Source: a virus
Length of the DNA stretch: 46,877 nt
IMG/VR virus record: IMGVR_UViG_3300031974_002598
Location: 1-46,877 of that record
Reading direction: 5' to 3' (one strand)
Positions within the stretch are counted from its first letter, which is position 1; each line of letters begins with the position of its first letter. This document shows positions 25,258-33,930 of this stretch, one piece after another. Below the pieces are notes generated by a model that was not told the origin of the DNA, did not search any database, and was given only the letters and a program-made list of their open reading frames with translations. The position numbers were made by a program, and so were the translations under genes.

Positions 25258-25319
25258 GATAAATACTTATAACGGCAAGACAGTGTGGCTTCACACTGAC
25301 AATGTTTTTGCAAACATTG
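25258..25319 (+). promoter_or_regulatory. Late promoter and twin-hairpin leader
   Basis: Late box GATAAATAC at 25258-25266. Two perfect hairpins separated by a single base follow: 25281-25298 (7-bp CAGTGTG/CACACTG, loop GCTT) and 25300-25319 (8-bp CAATGTTT/AAACATTG, loop TTGC). The ATG is at 25340 with GGGGA upstream. The hairpins lie in the predicted 5' untranslated leader and could stabilise the mRNA or control initiation. Confidence 0.65.
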
Positions 25320-25339
25320 AACTAACCGGGGACAATTAG

Positions 25340-26806
25340 ATGGCGATTTTTGGTAACTTTAAAGGTACCACTAAATCTGAGTTTCAGATTGGCAAAACTG
25401 CTGGTAATAAAATCAGTACCAGTACACAACCAAGCTCAGATTTAACCAATGGTGACCTTTACATAGACAGTGGCAATAGTACACTTCAGGTGTATGATAG
25501 TGGGTGGAAAAGTATTGGCGAAACACTTACCTCACTTAATGTTGACAGTGGCACACTGTTTGTAGACAGCTCTAACGATACTGTTACTATTGGTTCAACA
25601 AGCTCAAACGAAAAACTATTTGTAAATGGTAACTTACGATTAGGTACCAACCCTAGCCTACAATACTCCGGTGCATATTTAGATTTAAGACATTCAAACG
25701 GTTCAGGTTCAGTTATCCGTGTAAGAGATAACAACACTGGCACAGATCCAATATTTAAAATTTATGATGCAAATAATACATCAGAAGTATTCAAAGTACA
25801 AGGCAGAACAGTAACCTTTACTGATCAAGAATTTACCAATTCAAACATAATGAAGTTCAACCAGATGTACACTGGTGCTTCAACTGGCAGTTACTTTACT
25901 AACGGTGAATACCAAAAGGTTGTAACAATTATACCAGACGGCGACAGCCAAAACTATCAAGTGGTTGGTCGTATCGTTGCTCAAAATGCCGGTGAAACTC
26001 ACACAGTTTATTTTAATGCCGCATTGAGAAGTAATACATTACCAGATCTTAATTGGACAATACTGTATGATGAAGAATACAACGGTAGCAGATACATAGA
26101 TCCTCAATTATGGACCAAAGAAACAAGCACAGCAGGATTTATTTTTGCATTCAAAACATTAGCCACAATTTATGGAACTGTTACATGTGATTTTGAAGTT
26201 ATTCCAAGAAACAGTTCACAAAAAACAAATGTCACTGTAAACACAACTCAGAACAGTGAACAGGCAAGTGTTGATACAGGTTATACTGCAAATGACATGA
26301 CCAAAGTGTTCAGCAAAAAAGGTCAAGAATTTACTATTGCTGATGCATACAAATTTCCAACAGCAGACGGTAGCAGTGGGCAAGTAATTAAAACAGATGG
26401 CTCAGGTACATTAAGTTTTGGAGCCATACCTGCAAGTGGAAGTAATACTCAAGTTCAATTTAATGACGGCGGCAACTTAGCAGGTGATTCAGATTTTACA
26501 TTTGATAAATCAGATAACACATTAACAGTAACCAATTTAGACGTATTGGGTACTTTCAGCCATGTCGAAGACTATGGAACTATAACACAAGCGGCAAATA
26601 TCACAATCGACTATGGTGTTGTTACAGTAGATGATAGACAACCAACACCACATGATAGTTATACAGTATCAGAAGCAAATGCATTAACATATAGCAATGC
26701 TGGCGATATGATATTTGTCAGTGACGAAACGGGTGGTGCTACGATGGCTTTTTACGATGGCACTAACTGGAGAAGAATACAAGACAGAGCCGTAATAAGC
26801 TCATAA
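25340..26806 (+). CDS. Fibre-associated structural protein
   Basis: 488 residues, no signal peptide. The N-terminal ~60 residues (NGDLYIDSGNSTLQVYDSGW) resemble phage fibre head/attachment segments. The middle (about 150-330) looks like a globular beta domain, with PDLNWTILYDEEYNGSRYID and a single-cysteine segment TVTCDFEVIPRNSS. The C-terminus repeats the 'DNTLTVTNLDVLGTF' and 'FYDGTNWRRIQD' motifs seen at fibre ends. Between two clear fibre genes, so a tail-fibre or collar adhesin is likely, but the exact role is not recognisable. Confidence 0.6.
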   Translation: MAIFGNFKGTTKSEFQIGKTAGNKISTSTQPSSDLTNGDLYIDSGNSTLQVYDSGWKSIGETLTSLNVDSGTLFVDSSNDTVTIGSTSSNEKLFVNGNLRLGTNPSLQYSGAYLDLRHSNGSGSVIRVRDNNTGTDPIFKIYDANNTSEVFKVQGRTVTFTDQEFTNSNIMKFNQMYTGASTGSYFTNGEYQKVVTIIPDGDSQNYQVVGRIVAQNAGETHTVYFNAALRSNTLPDLNWTILYDEEYNGSRYIDPQLWTKETSTAGFIFAFKTLATIYGTVTCDFEVIPRNSSQKTNVTVNTTQNSEQASVDTGYTANDMTKVFSKKGQEFTIADAYKFPTADGSSGQVIKTDGSGTLSFGAIPASGSNTQVQFNDGGNLAGDSDFTFDKSDNTLTVTNLDVLGTFSHVEDYGTITQAANITIDYGVVTVDDRQPTPHDSYTVSEANALTYSNAGDMIFVSDETGGATMAFYDGTNWRRIQDRAVISS

Positions 26807-26822
26807 GTTTTAGGATATACAC

Positions 26823-28145
26823 ATGCCAAGAGCAAAAACACAAACATTAAAAAAGACAACTAAAAAGGTTGAAGAACCAAAACAACAAACGATTAATATA
26901 GATGACTTGGTATCTCATATTAGAGAACAAGTTAAAAAAGAATTAACTGCTGAGTTTGAAGGAAAAATGCAAACAGCACTAGCCAATTTATCACAGAATG
27001 CAGAAATATCAAGAGAAAAACTCATTTTAACTGCATCGAAAACTCCATATACTGTGGAAGCAAATGATGATGGTCTGGAATTTTTAAAAGATACAGACAC
27101 TGTGTTAGTGGTTGGAAAAAATGGACAACTATCAACAGGCACCAAAAGTGCCAGAACTGTGGGAAAAGGTAGTGCACACTTTAAAGCAGGATACAGTAGT
27201 GAGGCAATAATGCCCACAAGTGGTGATTTAAGTACCCGTGGGGTTATTGTTGAAGGCGATGGTGATGACGACAAAACATTTATATTTAGAGCAGTTAGTC
27301 GTATGAACCGTCAAGGAGCAAATATTTTTAGTGATGGTAGTTTAGCACTAGGTGCTATGAAGAAAAGAAATGGTGAAACATTGTCAGTGTACCACAGACA
27401 TGATGATGGTGATGCAGTAAACATTAATATTCCTTCATTAGCATATGAAGGTTCATTGCTACATTTTCAGGCTGATAGAGCACAAAGTAAACGTTGGAAT
27501 GCTTTAAAAATTAGTGCTGATGCAGGAGATACCACACTATACAAAGTTGATGGAAATGGTGATACATATACTGCCGGCACACTATACTCTAACAACACAG
27601 GTTATGCAGAAGTTTTTGAGTGGGCAGATGGTAACCATCGTAATGAAGACAGAAGTGGATTTACAGTTACCATGGACAAAACAACTGGCCTGATACGAAG
27701 TGCAGATGAAGGTGATGATATTTTGGGTGTGGTTGTAACTGGTGCGGCATTTGTAGGCGGTAGTCAGTGGAATTGTTGGAAAGACAGAAATTTAAAAGAC
27801 GAAGCAGGAAATACAAAAACTTCCACATATGAAATTGTGGAATGGTTGGAAATGGAATCCACATCAGTTAAGAGCTACTATAAGGATACATTAAGCAAAG
27901 ATTTTGCTTTACCTGATAATGCTGTTATAATTGAAACAGATGAGTTAGGGAAAGAATTTAAAAAACCTATGATAAATCCAGGTTGGGACTCTAACAAGGA
28001 ATATGTAGGCAGACAGGACAGACAAGAATGGGCACTGGTATGTTTATTAGGAACTATACCAGTTTTTAAAGGGCAAGTTTTATCCAGTAACTGGATAAGA
28101 TTGCGTGATTTAACAGACGAGTTAGAACTCGTTTTAATTAAGTAA
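26823..28145 (+). CDS. Fibre/spike protein with G2-type autoproteolytic C-terminal domain
   Basis: 440 residues. It starts with a basic helical/coiled segment (about 1-65), then a beta region. Residues from about 262 read YAEVFEWADGNHRNEDRSGF, DDILGVVVTGAAFVGG and WNCWKDRNLKDEAGN. This is the pattern of the peptidase G2 / IMC domain, an intramolecular chaperone that trimerises phage appendage proteins and cleaves itself off. Cleavage here is inferred; I cannot point to the catalytic residues with certainty. It starts 17 bases after its upstream neighbour and shares that promoter. Confidence 0.65.
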   Translation: MPRAKTQTLKKTTKKVEEPKQQTINIDDLVSHIREQVKKELTAEFEGKMQTALANLSQNAEISREKLILTASKTPYTVEANDDGLEFLKDTDTVLVVGKNGQLSTGTKSARTVGKGSAHFKAGYSSEAIMPTSGDLSTRGVIVEGDGDDDKTFIFRAVSRMNRQGANIFSDGSLALGAMKKRNGETLSVYHRHDDGDAVNINIPSLAYEGSLLHFQADRAQSKRWNALKISADAGDTTLYKVDGNGDTYTAGTLYSNNTGYAEVFEWADGNHRNEDRSGFTVTMDKTTGLIRSADEGDDILGVVVTGAAFVGGSQWNCWKDRNLKDEAGNTKTSTYEIVEWLEMESTSVKSYYKDTLSKDFALPDNAVIIETDELGKEFKKPMINPGWDSNKEYVGRQDRQEWALVCLLGTIPVFKGQVLSSNWIRLRDLTDELELVLIK

Positions 28146-28149
28146 ATTT

Positions 28150-28158
28150 GATAAATAG
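28150..28158 (+). promoter_or_regulatory. Late promoter for the last fibre gene
   Basis: GATAAATAG four bases after the preceding stop codon and 30 bases before ATG 28188; TAGGGGAT supplies the ribosome site. Confidence 0.65.
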
Positions 28159-28187
28159 ACATATAATACTATTTTAGGGGATTAGAA

Positions 28188-30947
28188 ATGGCAACAGCAA
28201 TTCAGAGAAGACGCGGTACTACGGCACAACACGCCAACTTTACCGGTCTTGCTGGTGAAATTACTATCGATACCACCCTTGATACGATCATTGTACATGA
28301 TGGATCTACTGCTGGCGGCATACGCCTTGCAAAATATTCCGAAGTGCAGGCGGCATCCGAAGGTGATATTACAGCAGTAAATACCAATGCAGGATCAGGT
28401 TTAACAGGCGGTTCAACTACTGGTGCGGCTAACATAGCAATCGACTATGAAAACTTAACAGGTAACCTGGTACCAAGTGCTAATAACACTTACAGTTTAG
28501 GTAGCCTAACAAACGTGTGGAAGGACGTATACATTGGTCCTGGTTCACTATACGTTAACGGATCAAAAGTTATTGAAGACAGTTCAGGTACTATTCAGTT
28601 CACTGCTGATACAAACCAGAACATCAGTATCTTAACAACTGGTACAGGTGACATTGAATTAACAACAGGCGGTGACATTCAGTTAAAATCAAATGTTGTT
28701 TTAACATCAGGTAAAGTTATCACTACAGCAGGTGGTGGTGCAACCAAGTTTACATCTAATGTAAACCTTAACAGTAATTACATTAACAATTTGGGTAATC
28801 CAGTTTCGGCACAAGACGGTGCTACTAAAGCATACGTTGATGGTGCTACCTACATTACTGGTGGTGACGGTATAGATAACACATCAGGTACTATAGCAGT
28901 TGACAGCACAGTTGTTAGAACAACTGGCGCCCAAACTATTGCAGGTGCTAAAACATTTAGTGACGATGCAGTATTCAGTGGTAACTTAACAGTTAGTGGT
29001 ACGCAAACAGTTGTTAATTCTACAGTAACATCTTTAGCAGACAACATCATTGAACTCAACAGAGATGCAAGTGGTGCTCCAAGTGAGAACGCAGGTTTAA
29101 CTGTTAACCGTGGTTCAAGTGCTGACGTTACTTTACAATGGAATGAAACTTCAGATGTATGGCAGTTTACCAATGATGGTTCAACATACCAAAACATGCT
29201 AACAGACTCAACTGCTAGAGCATTGCTTAGTGCAGGTGGTGATTTAAGTTACAACAATTCAACTGGTGTAATAAGTTTCACAGAGCGTACAGACTCTGAA
29301 GTACGCGGTTTAATCAGTGTAACAGACTCAGGTGGTGACGGTTCTTTAGCATATAACTCAGGAACAGGTGTTATTACTTACACAGGTCCAAGTGCTAGTG
29401 AAGTAAGAGCTCACTTTAGTGCTGGCACAGGTGTTGCTTATGATAGCGGAACAGGTGTTATTTCACTTGCTGATACTGGATTAATTTCAGGTGTTACTGC
29501 TGGTTCAGGTTTAACTGGCGGCGGTACAGATGGTAACGTAACAGTTAATGTTGGCGCAGGTACAGGTATCACAGTGGCGGCTGACAGTGTTGCAGTTAAC
29601 ATGGGTGCATTTGATACTGATGATTTAGCAGAAGGTTCAAGTAACTTGTATTTCACAAATACAAGAGCACAAACCCAAGCAAACGTTGCTATTGGTAACA
29701 ATACTACTGACAACGTAGCAGAAGGTTCTAGTAACTTATACTATACAGATGCTAGAGCTAGATCAGCAATCAGCGTTTCAGGAGACTTGAGTTATAACAG
29801 TACAACTGGTGTTATCAGTTTTACTAATGATGCAGGTGACATTGAAAGTGTTACTGCTGGTACTGGTTTAACAGGTGGTGGCGCATCAGGTGCTGTTACT
29901 TTAAGTATAGACAACACAGGCGTAACAGCGGCAACTTATGGTGACGCTGACAGTGTTGGACAATTTACAGTTAATGCACAAGGACAAATAACATCAGCAA
30001 GCAGTGTTGATATTAGCATTGCGGCTTCACAAGTTAGTAGTGGTACATTAGCAAGTGCTAGACTCCCAGACTTAGTGGTTGGTGATTTTGCTGATGCGGC
30101 AGTCCAAACAAGTGCTGAAGCATTTAGTGATTCAGACACAGTGTTGATGACAGCGGCGGCAGTTGCTGACAAGATCGAAAGTTATGGTTACTCAACTACA
30201 ACTGGTGATATTACAGGTGTTACAGCAGGTACTGGTTTAAGTGGTGGCGGTTCCAGTGGTTCAGTTACACTTAACGTAAGTGGTTTAACAGTATCAGAAT
30301 TTGCAGGTGGTTCTATAACAACAAGTGCAGAATCGTTTGCAGATAATGACACAACGTTAATGACTTCAGCGGCTATTGCTGACAAGATCGAAAGTTATGG
30401 TTACACAACACAAGTAGGTGATATTACTGGTGTTACAGCAGGTACCAACTTAAATGGTGGTGGTACTTCAGGTGCTGTAACAGTTAACCTGGATACTACA
30501 TTAACAGGTATGGCGGCGGCTACATTCAGTGGCACAGTAACAGCAGGCTTGTTTAGTGGTACAGCAACAAGTGCACGATACGCTGACTTGGCAGAAAAAT
30601 ATGCAACAGATGCAGAACTTGAAGCAGGCACAGTTGTTTGCTTTGGCGGTGATGCAGAAGTTACAGCATGTGACCACGAAGCAGATCACAGAGTAGCAGG
30701 TGTTATCTCAACTGATCCAGCATACATGATGAACGCAGATGCAAACGGTCAGTATGTTGCATTAACAGGAAGGGTTCCATGTAAAGTTACAGGCCCAGTT
30801 GCTAAAGGTGACTTACTGGTAAGCTCAAGTGTTGCAGGTCATGCAAAAGCAGATAACAATGCAGGCCCAGGTAGAATAATTGGTAAAGCAATTGGTTCTT
30901 CAGAAGGTGGCGAAGCAGTTATTGAAGTACTTGTTAACATGATGTAA
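28188..30947 (+). CDS. Fibre/adhesin-like virion protein, paralogue of 21272-25249
   Basis: 919 residues. The N-terminus is the widespread phage fibre attachment type (IQRRRGTTAQHANFTGLAGE, then IIVHDGSTAGGIRLA). The shaft repeats GLTGGG-type, EGSSNLYYTDARA and SYNSTTGVISFTND units. The C-terminal ~170 residues (ARYADLAEKYAT, DHRVAGVISTDPAYMMNADA, GRVPCKVTGPVAKGD) are closely similar to those of the 1325-residue protein, while the N-termini differ. So the pair has a common C-terminal module on different anchors. An intrinsic terminator follows. Confidence 0.8.
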   Translation: MATAIQRRRGTTAQHANFTGLAGEITIDTTLDTIIVHDGSTAGGIRLAKYSEVQAASEGDITAVNTNAGSGLTGGSTTGAANIAIDYENLTGNLVPSANNTYSLGSLTNVWKDVYIGPGSLYVNGSKVIEDSSGTIQFTADTNQNISILTTGTGDIELTTGGDIQLKSNVVLTSGKVITTAGGGATKFTSNVNLNSNYINNLGNPVSAQDGATKAYVDGATYITGGDGIDNTSGTIAVDSTVVRTTGAQTIAGAKTFSDDAVFSGNLTVSGTQTVVNSTVTSLADNIIELNRDASGAPSENAGLTVNRGSSADVTLQWNETSDVWQFTNDGSTYQNMLTDSTARALLSAGGDLSYNNSTGVISFTERTDSEVRGLISVTDSGGDGSLAYNSGTGVITYTGPSASEVRAHFSAGTGVAYDSGTGVISLADTGLISGVTAGSGLTGGGTDGNVTVNVGAGTGITVAADSVAVNMGAFDTDDLAEGSSNLYFTNTRAQTQANVAIGNNTTDNVAEGSSNLYYTDARARSAISVSGDLSYNSTTGVISFTNDAGDIESVTAGTGLTGGGASGAVTLSIDNTGVTAATYGDADSVGQFTVNAQGQITSASSVDISIAASQVSSGTLASARLPDLVVGDFADAAVQTSAEAFSDSDTVLMTAAAVADKIESYGYSTTTGDITGVTAGTGLSGGGSSGSVTLNVSGLTVSEFAGGSITTSAESFADNDTTLMTSAAIADKIESYGYTTQVGDITGVTAGTNLNGGGTSGAVTVNLDTTLTGMAAATFSGTVTAGLFSGTATSARYADLAEKYATDAELEAGTVVCFGGDAEVTACDHEADHRVAGVISTDPAYMMNADANGQYVALTGRVPCKVTGPVAKGDLLVSSSVAGHAKADNNAGPGRIIGKAIGSSEGGEAVIEVLVNMM

Positions 30948-30979
30948 TAACAATAATACTACATTTGTGTAGAAATTTT

Positions 30980-31008
30980 AAGGGGTCTTTTTAGGCCCCT
31001 TTTTTTTT
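30980..31008 (+). terminator. Intrinsic terminator after the fibre genes
   Basis: 8-bp stem AAGGGGTC (30980-30987) / GGCCCCTT (30994-31001), six-base loop and a T-run to 31008. Separates the structural genes from the curli cassette. Confidence 0.9.
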
Positions 31009-31019
31009 GATCTTAAACC

Positions 31020-31028
31020 GATAAATAC
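31020..31028 (+). promoter_or_regulatory. Late promoter of the curli-like cassette
   Basis: GATAAATAC directly after the terminator and 79 bases before the first ATG (31107). It has the same nonamer as the portal and baseplate promoters. No other strong promoter or terminator is visible before 36443, so it probably drives the whole csg-like operon. Confidence 0.75.
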
Positions 31029-31106
31029 CTGTGTAGGTAAAATTTACAAACATATACACATAACAGTACACACTTCATTTATAGACTAACAGAGGTGAGT
31101 ATCACT

Positions 31107-31403
31107 ATGACAGAAATTTTTGAATTAATAGCCGATGTCGGCGCACCCATTGCAGGTTCTATTGTCATGGGTTTCTTTATCTTTTTAGTCATTAAACAAA
31201 TAATGGAAGGAATTGTAGACCAGGTTAAAACTCTGACTATGTTTTGCAAAAGTTTAGAAGCAAGAGCAAGTACTATGAGTAACGAAATGATGAAAATAGA
31301 TTTGTTAGTCAGTAGTGCATTAGAGCTACGTCCTGACACAGAACGTATTTCACGTGCAGAAAATTTTGTCGAAGACGGCAAAGTGGATGCTAGGAGAGAT
31401 TAG
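31107..31403 (+). CDS. Small membrane/coiled-coil protein A (curli operon first gene)
   Basis: 98 residues from ATG 31107, chosen over the GTG at 31095 because AGAGGTGAG is well spaced before the ATG. One transmembrane helix (about residues 10-35, PIAGSIVMGFFIFLVIKQIM) is followed by a long charged helix. It is similar to the next gene: both have 'I.D.G.PI', one membrane helix, then 'ID.L...V...LE.R'. The pair looks like a duplication. It could be a holin-like or an inner-membrane partner of the secretion channel. Function unknown. Confidence 0.75.
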   Translation: MTEIFELIADVGAPIAGSIVMGFFIFLVIKQIMEGIVDQVKTLTMFCKSLEARASTMSNEMMKIDLLVSSALELRPDTERISRAENFVEDGKVDARRD

Positions 31404-31750
31404 TGGACGAAGTAACCGGAGTAGCACAACTTATAAGTGATTATGGATTTCCTATAGTCATGATGGTAGGACTGGGTTATTTTGTGTATTTTATTTGGAA
31501 TTTTATTGGAGAACACATAGACCCAGCATTAGAAGAAATGCATATAGCATTAATAAGGGTTATAGATAAAACCCGTATGCTGGATCAAGACATGATCAGA
31601 CTACAGCAAAAAGTAAATGTGGTATTAGAGTATAGAGCTAAAGAAAAAATTATTAAGCAAGCAGAACAGCAAAAACTGATTGATGAGCTGAAAGCAAAAA
31701 ATAAACCTTTAGGCAGTGCAGTAATACCCAAGGAGAGTAAAACAAAATGA
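31403..31750 (+). CDS. Small membrane/coiled-coil protein B (paralogue of A)
   Basis: 115 residues, GTG start at 31403 overlapping the upstream stop, with AGGAGAG upstream. N-terminal membrane helix (YGFPIVMMVGLGYFVYFIWN), then a helical domain with LDQDMIRLQQKVNVVLEYRA and a lysine-rich tail. Overlaps the CsgF gene by four bases (ATGA). Its coupling to csgF suggests a role with the channel, but a holin/antiholin pair with gene A is an equally open possibility. Confidence 0.75.
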   Translation: MDEVTGVAQLISDYGFPIVMMVGLGYFVYFIWNFIGEHIDPALEEMHIALIRVIDKTRMLDQDMIRLQQKVNVVLEYRAKEKIIKQAEQQKLIDELKAKNKPLGSAVIPKESKTK

Positions 31751-32292
31751 TGACAGACAAAGACTGGGCATTATTAAAAAGCCAAATAGGTCCTCACATT
31801 TGGACCGGTACAGATTTATTTAAAGCATTTGCGTTTGGATTGTTTTTAGGATTATTATTCATGAGTCCTTTAGCATTAGCAGACCAATTGACTCACAAGT
31901 TTAAAAATCCAAGTTTTAGTGGCGTAGGCACAGGCGCACATTACTTGACAATCGAAAACCAAGAAAAAAGTCGTAAAGACAAAATTAAGGACGATATAGA
32001 AGCGGCACTTAAAGCGGCACAAAGAGAGGAAGAAAACTCAACTCTTAATAAGTTCTTGAGAAACTTGGAAAGCAGAATTTACAGTCAGATATCTAAACAG
32101 TTAGTAGACAGTATGTTTGGTAACGAAGAAGGTGCTGACTACGGTGTGTTTACTATTGAAGGTAACACTGTAACATATGAAAGATTAATTGGCGAAGACG
32201 GTATAGAAATCATTCGCTTGATGATTGTTGCAGAAGACGGATCAACAACAACTATTGATATTCCAGTTGGTGTAGGAAATTTAGGCGGCTAA
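31747..32292 (+). CDS. csgF: CsgF-like curli assembly factor
   Basis: 181 residues. A 25-residue charged N-terminal segment precedes a hydrophobic signal (LFKAFAFGLFLGLLFMSPLALA) with probable cleavage after A45. The mature protein begins DQLTHKFKNPSFSGVGTGAH, matching the start of bacterial CsgF ('FxNPxFGG...'). In CsgF this segment enters the CsgG barrel and forms the second constriction. The C-terminal domain (SKQLVDSMFG, then YERLIGEDGIEIIRLMIVAE and TTIDIPVG) also follows the CsgF plan, which ends in a small beta domain. The long n-region is unusual. It overlaps csgG by one base. Confidence 0.88.
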   Translation: MMTDKDWALLKSQIGPHIWTGTDLFKAFAFGLFLGLLFMSPLALADQLTHKFKNPSFSGVGTGAHYLTIENQEKSRKDKIKDDIEAALKAAQREEENSTLNKFLRNLESRIYSQISKQLVDSMFGNEEGADYGVFTIEGNTVTYERLIGEDGIEIIRLMIVAEDGSTTTIDIPVGVGNLGG

Positions 32293-33185
32293 TGAAGAAC
32301 GGAATACTAGCAATTTTGCTTGCAATACTAACGTCTGGATGTGCTAGTTTGGCAGTACCAGGAAACAAAATGACTGGCGATTGGTGCTGGGACGCCACTA
32401 TGGAATGTATAGAGCCACCAAAGCAAGTAGAATTACCTACATATGAACAATTAAGAAAACTACCACCAGCAGAGCAACAGCCAGTGGTAGCAGTATATAG
32501 TTTTGGCGATTTAACCGGACAAAGAAAACAAGGTGATCAACCACTTTACAGTACAGCAGTTACTCAAGGTGCAAAGGAACTGCTAATAGATGCACTCAAA
32601 GCGGCAGGAGCAGGAGATACTGGAAACGGTACCTGGTTCCGAGTAGTTGAAAGAGGAATCAGTTTGGATAGTTTAATTCGAGAGAGACAAATTATTCGAA
32701 GCACCAGAGAAGACTATTCAAAAGTAACTGGAGAAGAACAACCAGAATTACAACCAATGTTGTTTGCTGGTATGTTATTTGAGGGAGGAATAGTTGGATA
32801 TGACACAAACGTAGAAACAGGCGGACTTGGTGCCAGATACTTGGGTATAGGTGGTACAAGTCAATACAGAAGAGACAGTGTAGTTGTTTCGCTTCGTGCT
32901 GTAAGCACACTAACAGGCGAGATTATACTTAATGTACAAACATACAAGACTATTTTATCAGTTGGCCTAGCAGGCGATGTATTCAGATTTGTCGACATGG
33001 ATACAAAACTTATTGAGATGGAAACTGGTATGACACAAAACGAAAGTGTAACATGGGCGGTTCGGTCAGCAATTGAAGCGGCTGTGTTGGCACTTATTGA
33101 ACAAGGCGATCAGAGAGGTTACTGGAATATAGATTATCCGGACGCGGATGATGTTCTAACTGATTTGATTGACCTAGACGATTAA
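32292..33185 (+). CDS. csgG: CsgG curli secretion channel lipoprotein
   Basis: 297 residues. Lipobox LTSGC with lipidated C17. The CsgG domain is unmistakable: VVAVYSFGDLTGQRK, YSTAVTQGAKELLIDAL, WFRVVERGISLDSLIRERQI, GGIVGYDTNVETGGLGARYL, GIGGTSQYRRD and QTYKTILSVGLAGDVFRFVD. CsgG forms a nonameric 36-strand outer-membrane pore that exports curlin subunits. Compared with my recollection of E. coli CsgG, constriction residues Y51, N55 and F56 correspond to G, L and Y here (segment QGDQPLYSTAV). Full length, no truncation. Located in a late-transcribed phage operon between CsgF and a curlin-like substrate. Confidence 0.96.
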   Translation: MKNGILAILLAILTSGCASLAVPGNKMTGDWCWDATMECIEPPKQVELPTYEQLRKLPPAEQQPVVAVYSFGDLTGQRKQGDQPLYSTAVTQGAKELLIDALKAAGAGDTGNGTWFRVVERGISLDSLIRERQIIRSTREDYSKVTGEEQPELQPMLFAGMLFEGGIVGYDTNVETGGLGARYLGIGGTSQYRRDSVVVSLRAVSTLTGEIILNVQTYKTILSVGLAGDVFRFVDMDTKLIEMETGMTQNESVTWAVRSAIEAAVLALIEQGDQRGYWNIDYPDADDVLTDLIDLDD

Positions 33186-33207
33186 TATGCATATTATAGG
33201 AGAAAAA

Positions 33208-33930
33208 ATGAATGCGAAGAGTTTACTTACCAGTGCCTTCGCGGTTGTTTGTTTAGGTATGAGCAGTATAGTGTTCGCTCAGAGCACCACAGACAATGAA
33301 ATACTCATCGAACAGGTGGGTGATACATTAAACCTTACAATTAACCAACAAGGTTATGGTAATAAAATATCAGGAGATAGTACACAGAGTACAGATCTTG
33401 TTATTACTGGGGCAACTCTAAATATCGATTTAGATCAAATTGGTAATAGCAATAAGTTTTATGGACCTATTACAGCAGACAGTTTTACTATGGATTGGAC
33501 ATTTACTGGTGACAGTAATATTTGGGACAATTTAATTGGTAGTACTGGTAGTGCTGATAGTGGCGACATTTTAGTAGATGTCACAGGTGATAGTAACACA
33601 TTTGATTTTGATCTAGCAAGTGTAACCAGTGCTGAGAGATTAGACATGGACTTTACACTTTTAGGTTCAAGTAATGTGTTTGATATCGACATCGAAGTAG
33701 ATGACGCAACATGGAACTTTGATATAACAGGCGATAGTAATAATTTCTTAACCAGTCAAACAGACGGTGCTTACCATTTCATGAAAGTTATTCATGATGG
33801 TGATAACGGAGACTTTGATTTAATTCAAAGTTCAGGTACATGTCCTACAGGTGTAACAAGTTGTTACAGTCACATTGATTTGGATATAGATAGTGAAAAC
33901 GCAACTGTACAAATTACTGTTACTGACTAG
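33208..33930 (+). CDS. Curlin-like secreted protein 1
   Basis: 240 residues from ATG 33208, preceded by TAGGAGAA; the ATG at 33187 lacks this site. Signal peptide with cleavage VFA/QST after residue 24. The mature part has degenerate curlin-type repeats built on Gly-x-x/Ser-Asn turns: QQGYGNKI, DQIGNSNKFYG, FTGDSNIW, VTGDSNTF, LLGSSNVF and ITGDSNNF, spaced about 22-34 residues apart with hydrophobic alternation between. This is the pattern of CsgA/CsgB amyloid subunits. It is highly acidic and low in basic residues. Two cysteines near the C-terminus (TCPTGVTSCYS) could form a disulfide. Probable CsgG substrate. Confidence 0.75.
   Translation: MNAKSLLTSAFAVVCLGMSSIVFAQSTTDNEILIEQVGDTLNLTINQQGYGNKISGDSTQSTDLVITGATLNIDLDQIGNSNKFYGPITADSFTMDWTFTGDSNIWDNLIGSTGSADSGDILVDVTGDSNTFDFDLASVTSAERLDMDFTLLGSSNVFDIDIEVDDATWNFDITGDSNNFLTSQTDGAYHFMKVIHDGDNGDFDLIQSSGTCPTGVTSCYSHIDLDIDSENATVQITVTD

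Noticed and set aside
21272-30947. Repeated segments in the fibre genes as a CRISPR array or mobile repeat
   Set aside because: The repeats are in-frame coding units of unequal spacing with diverged codons, typical of fibre shafts.
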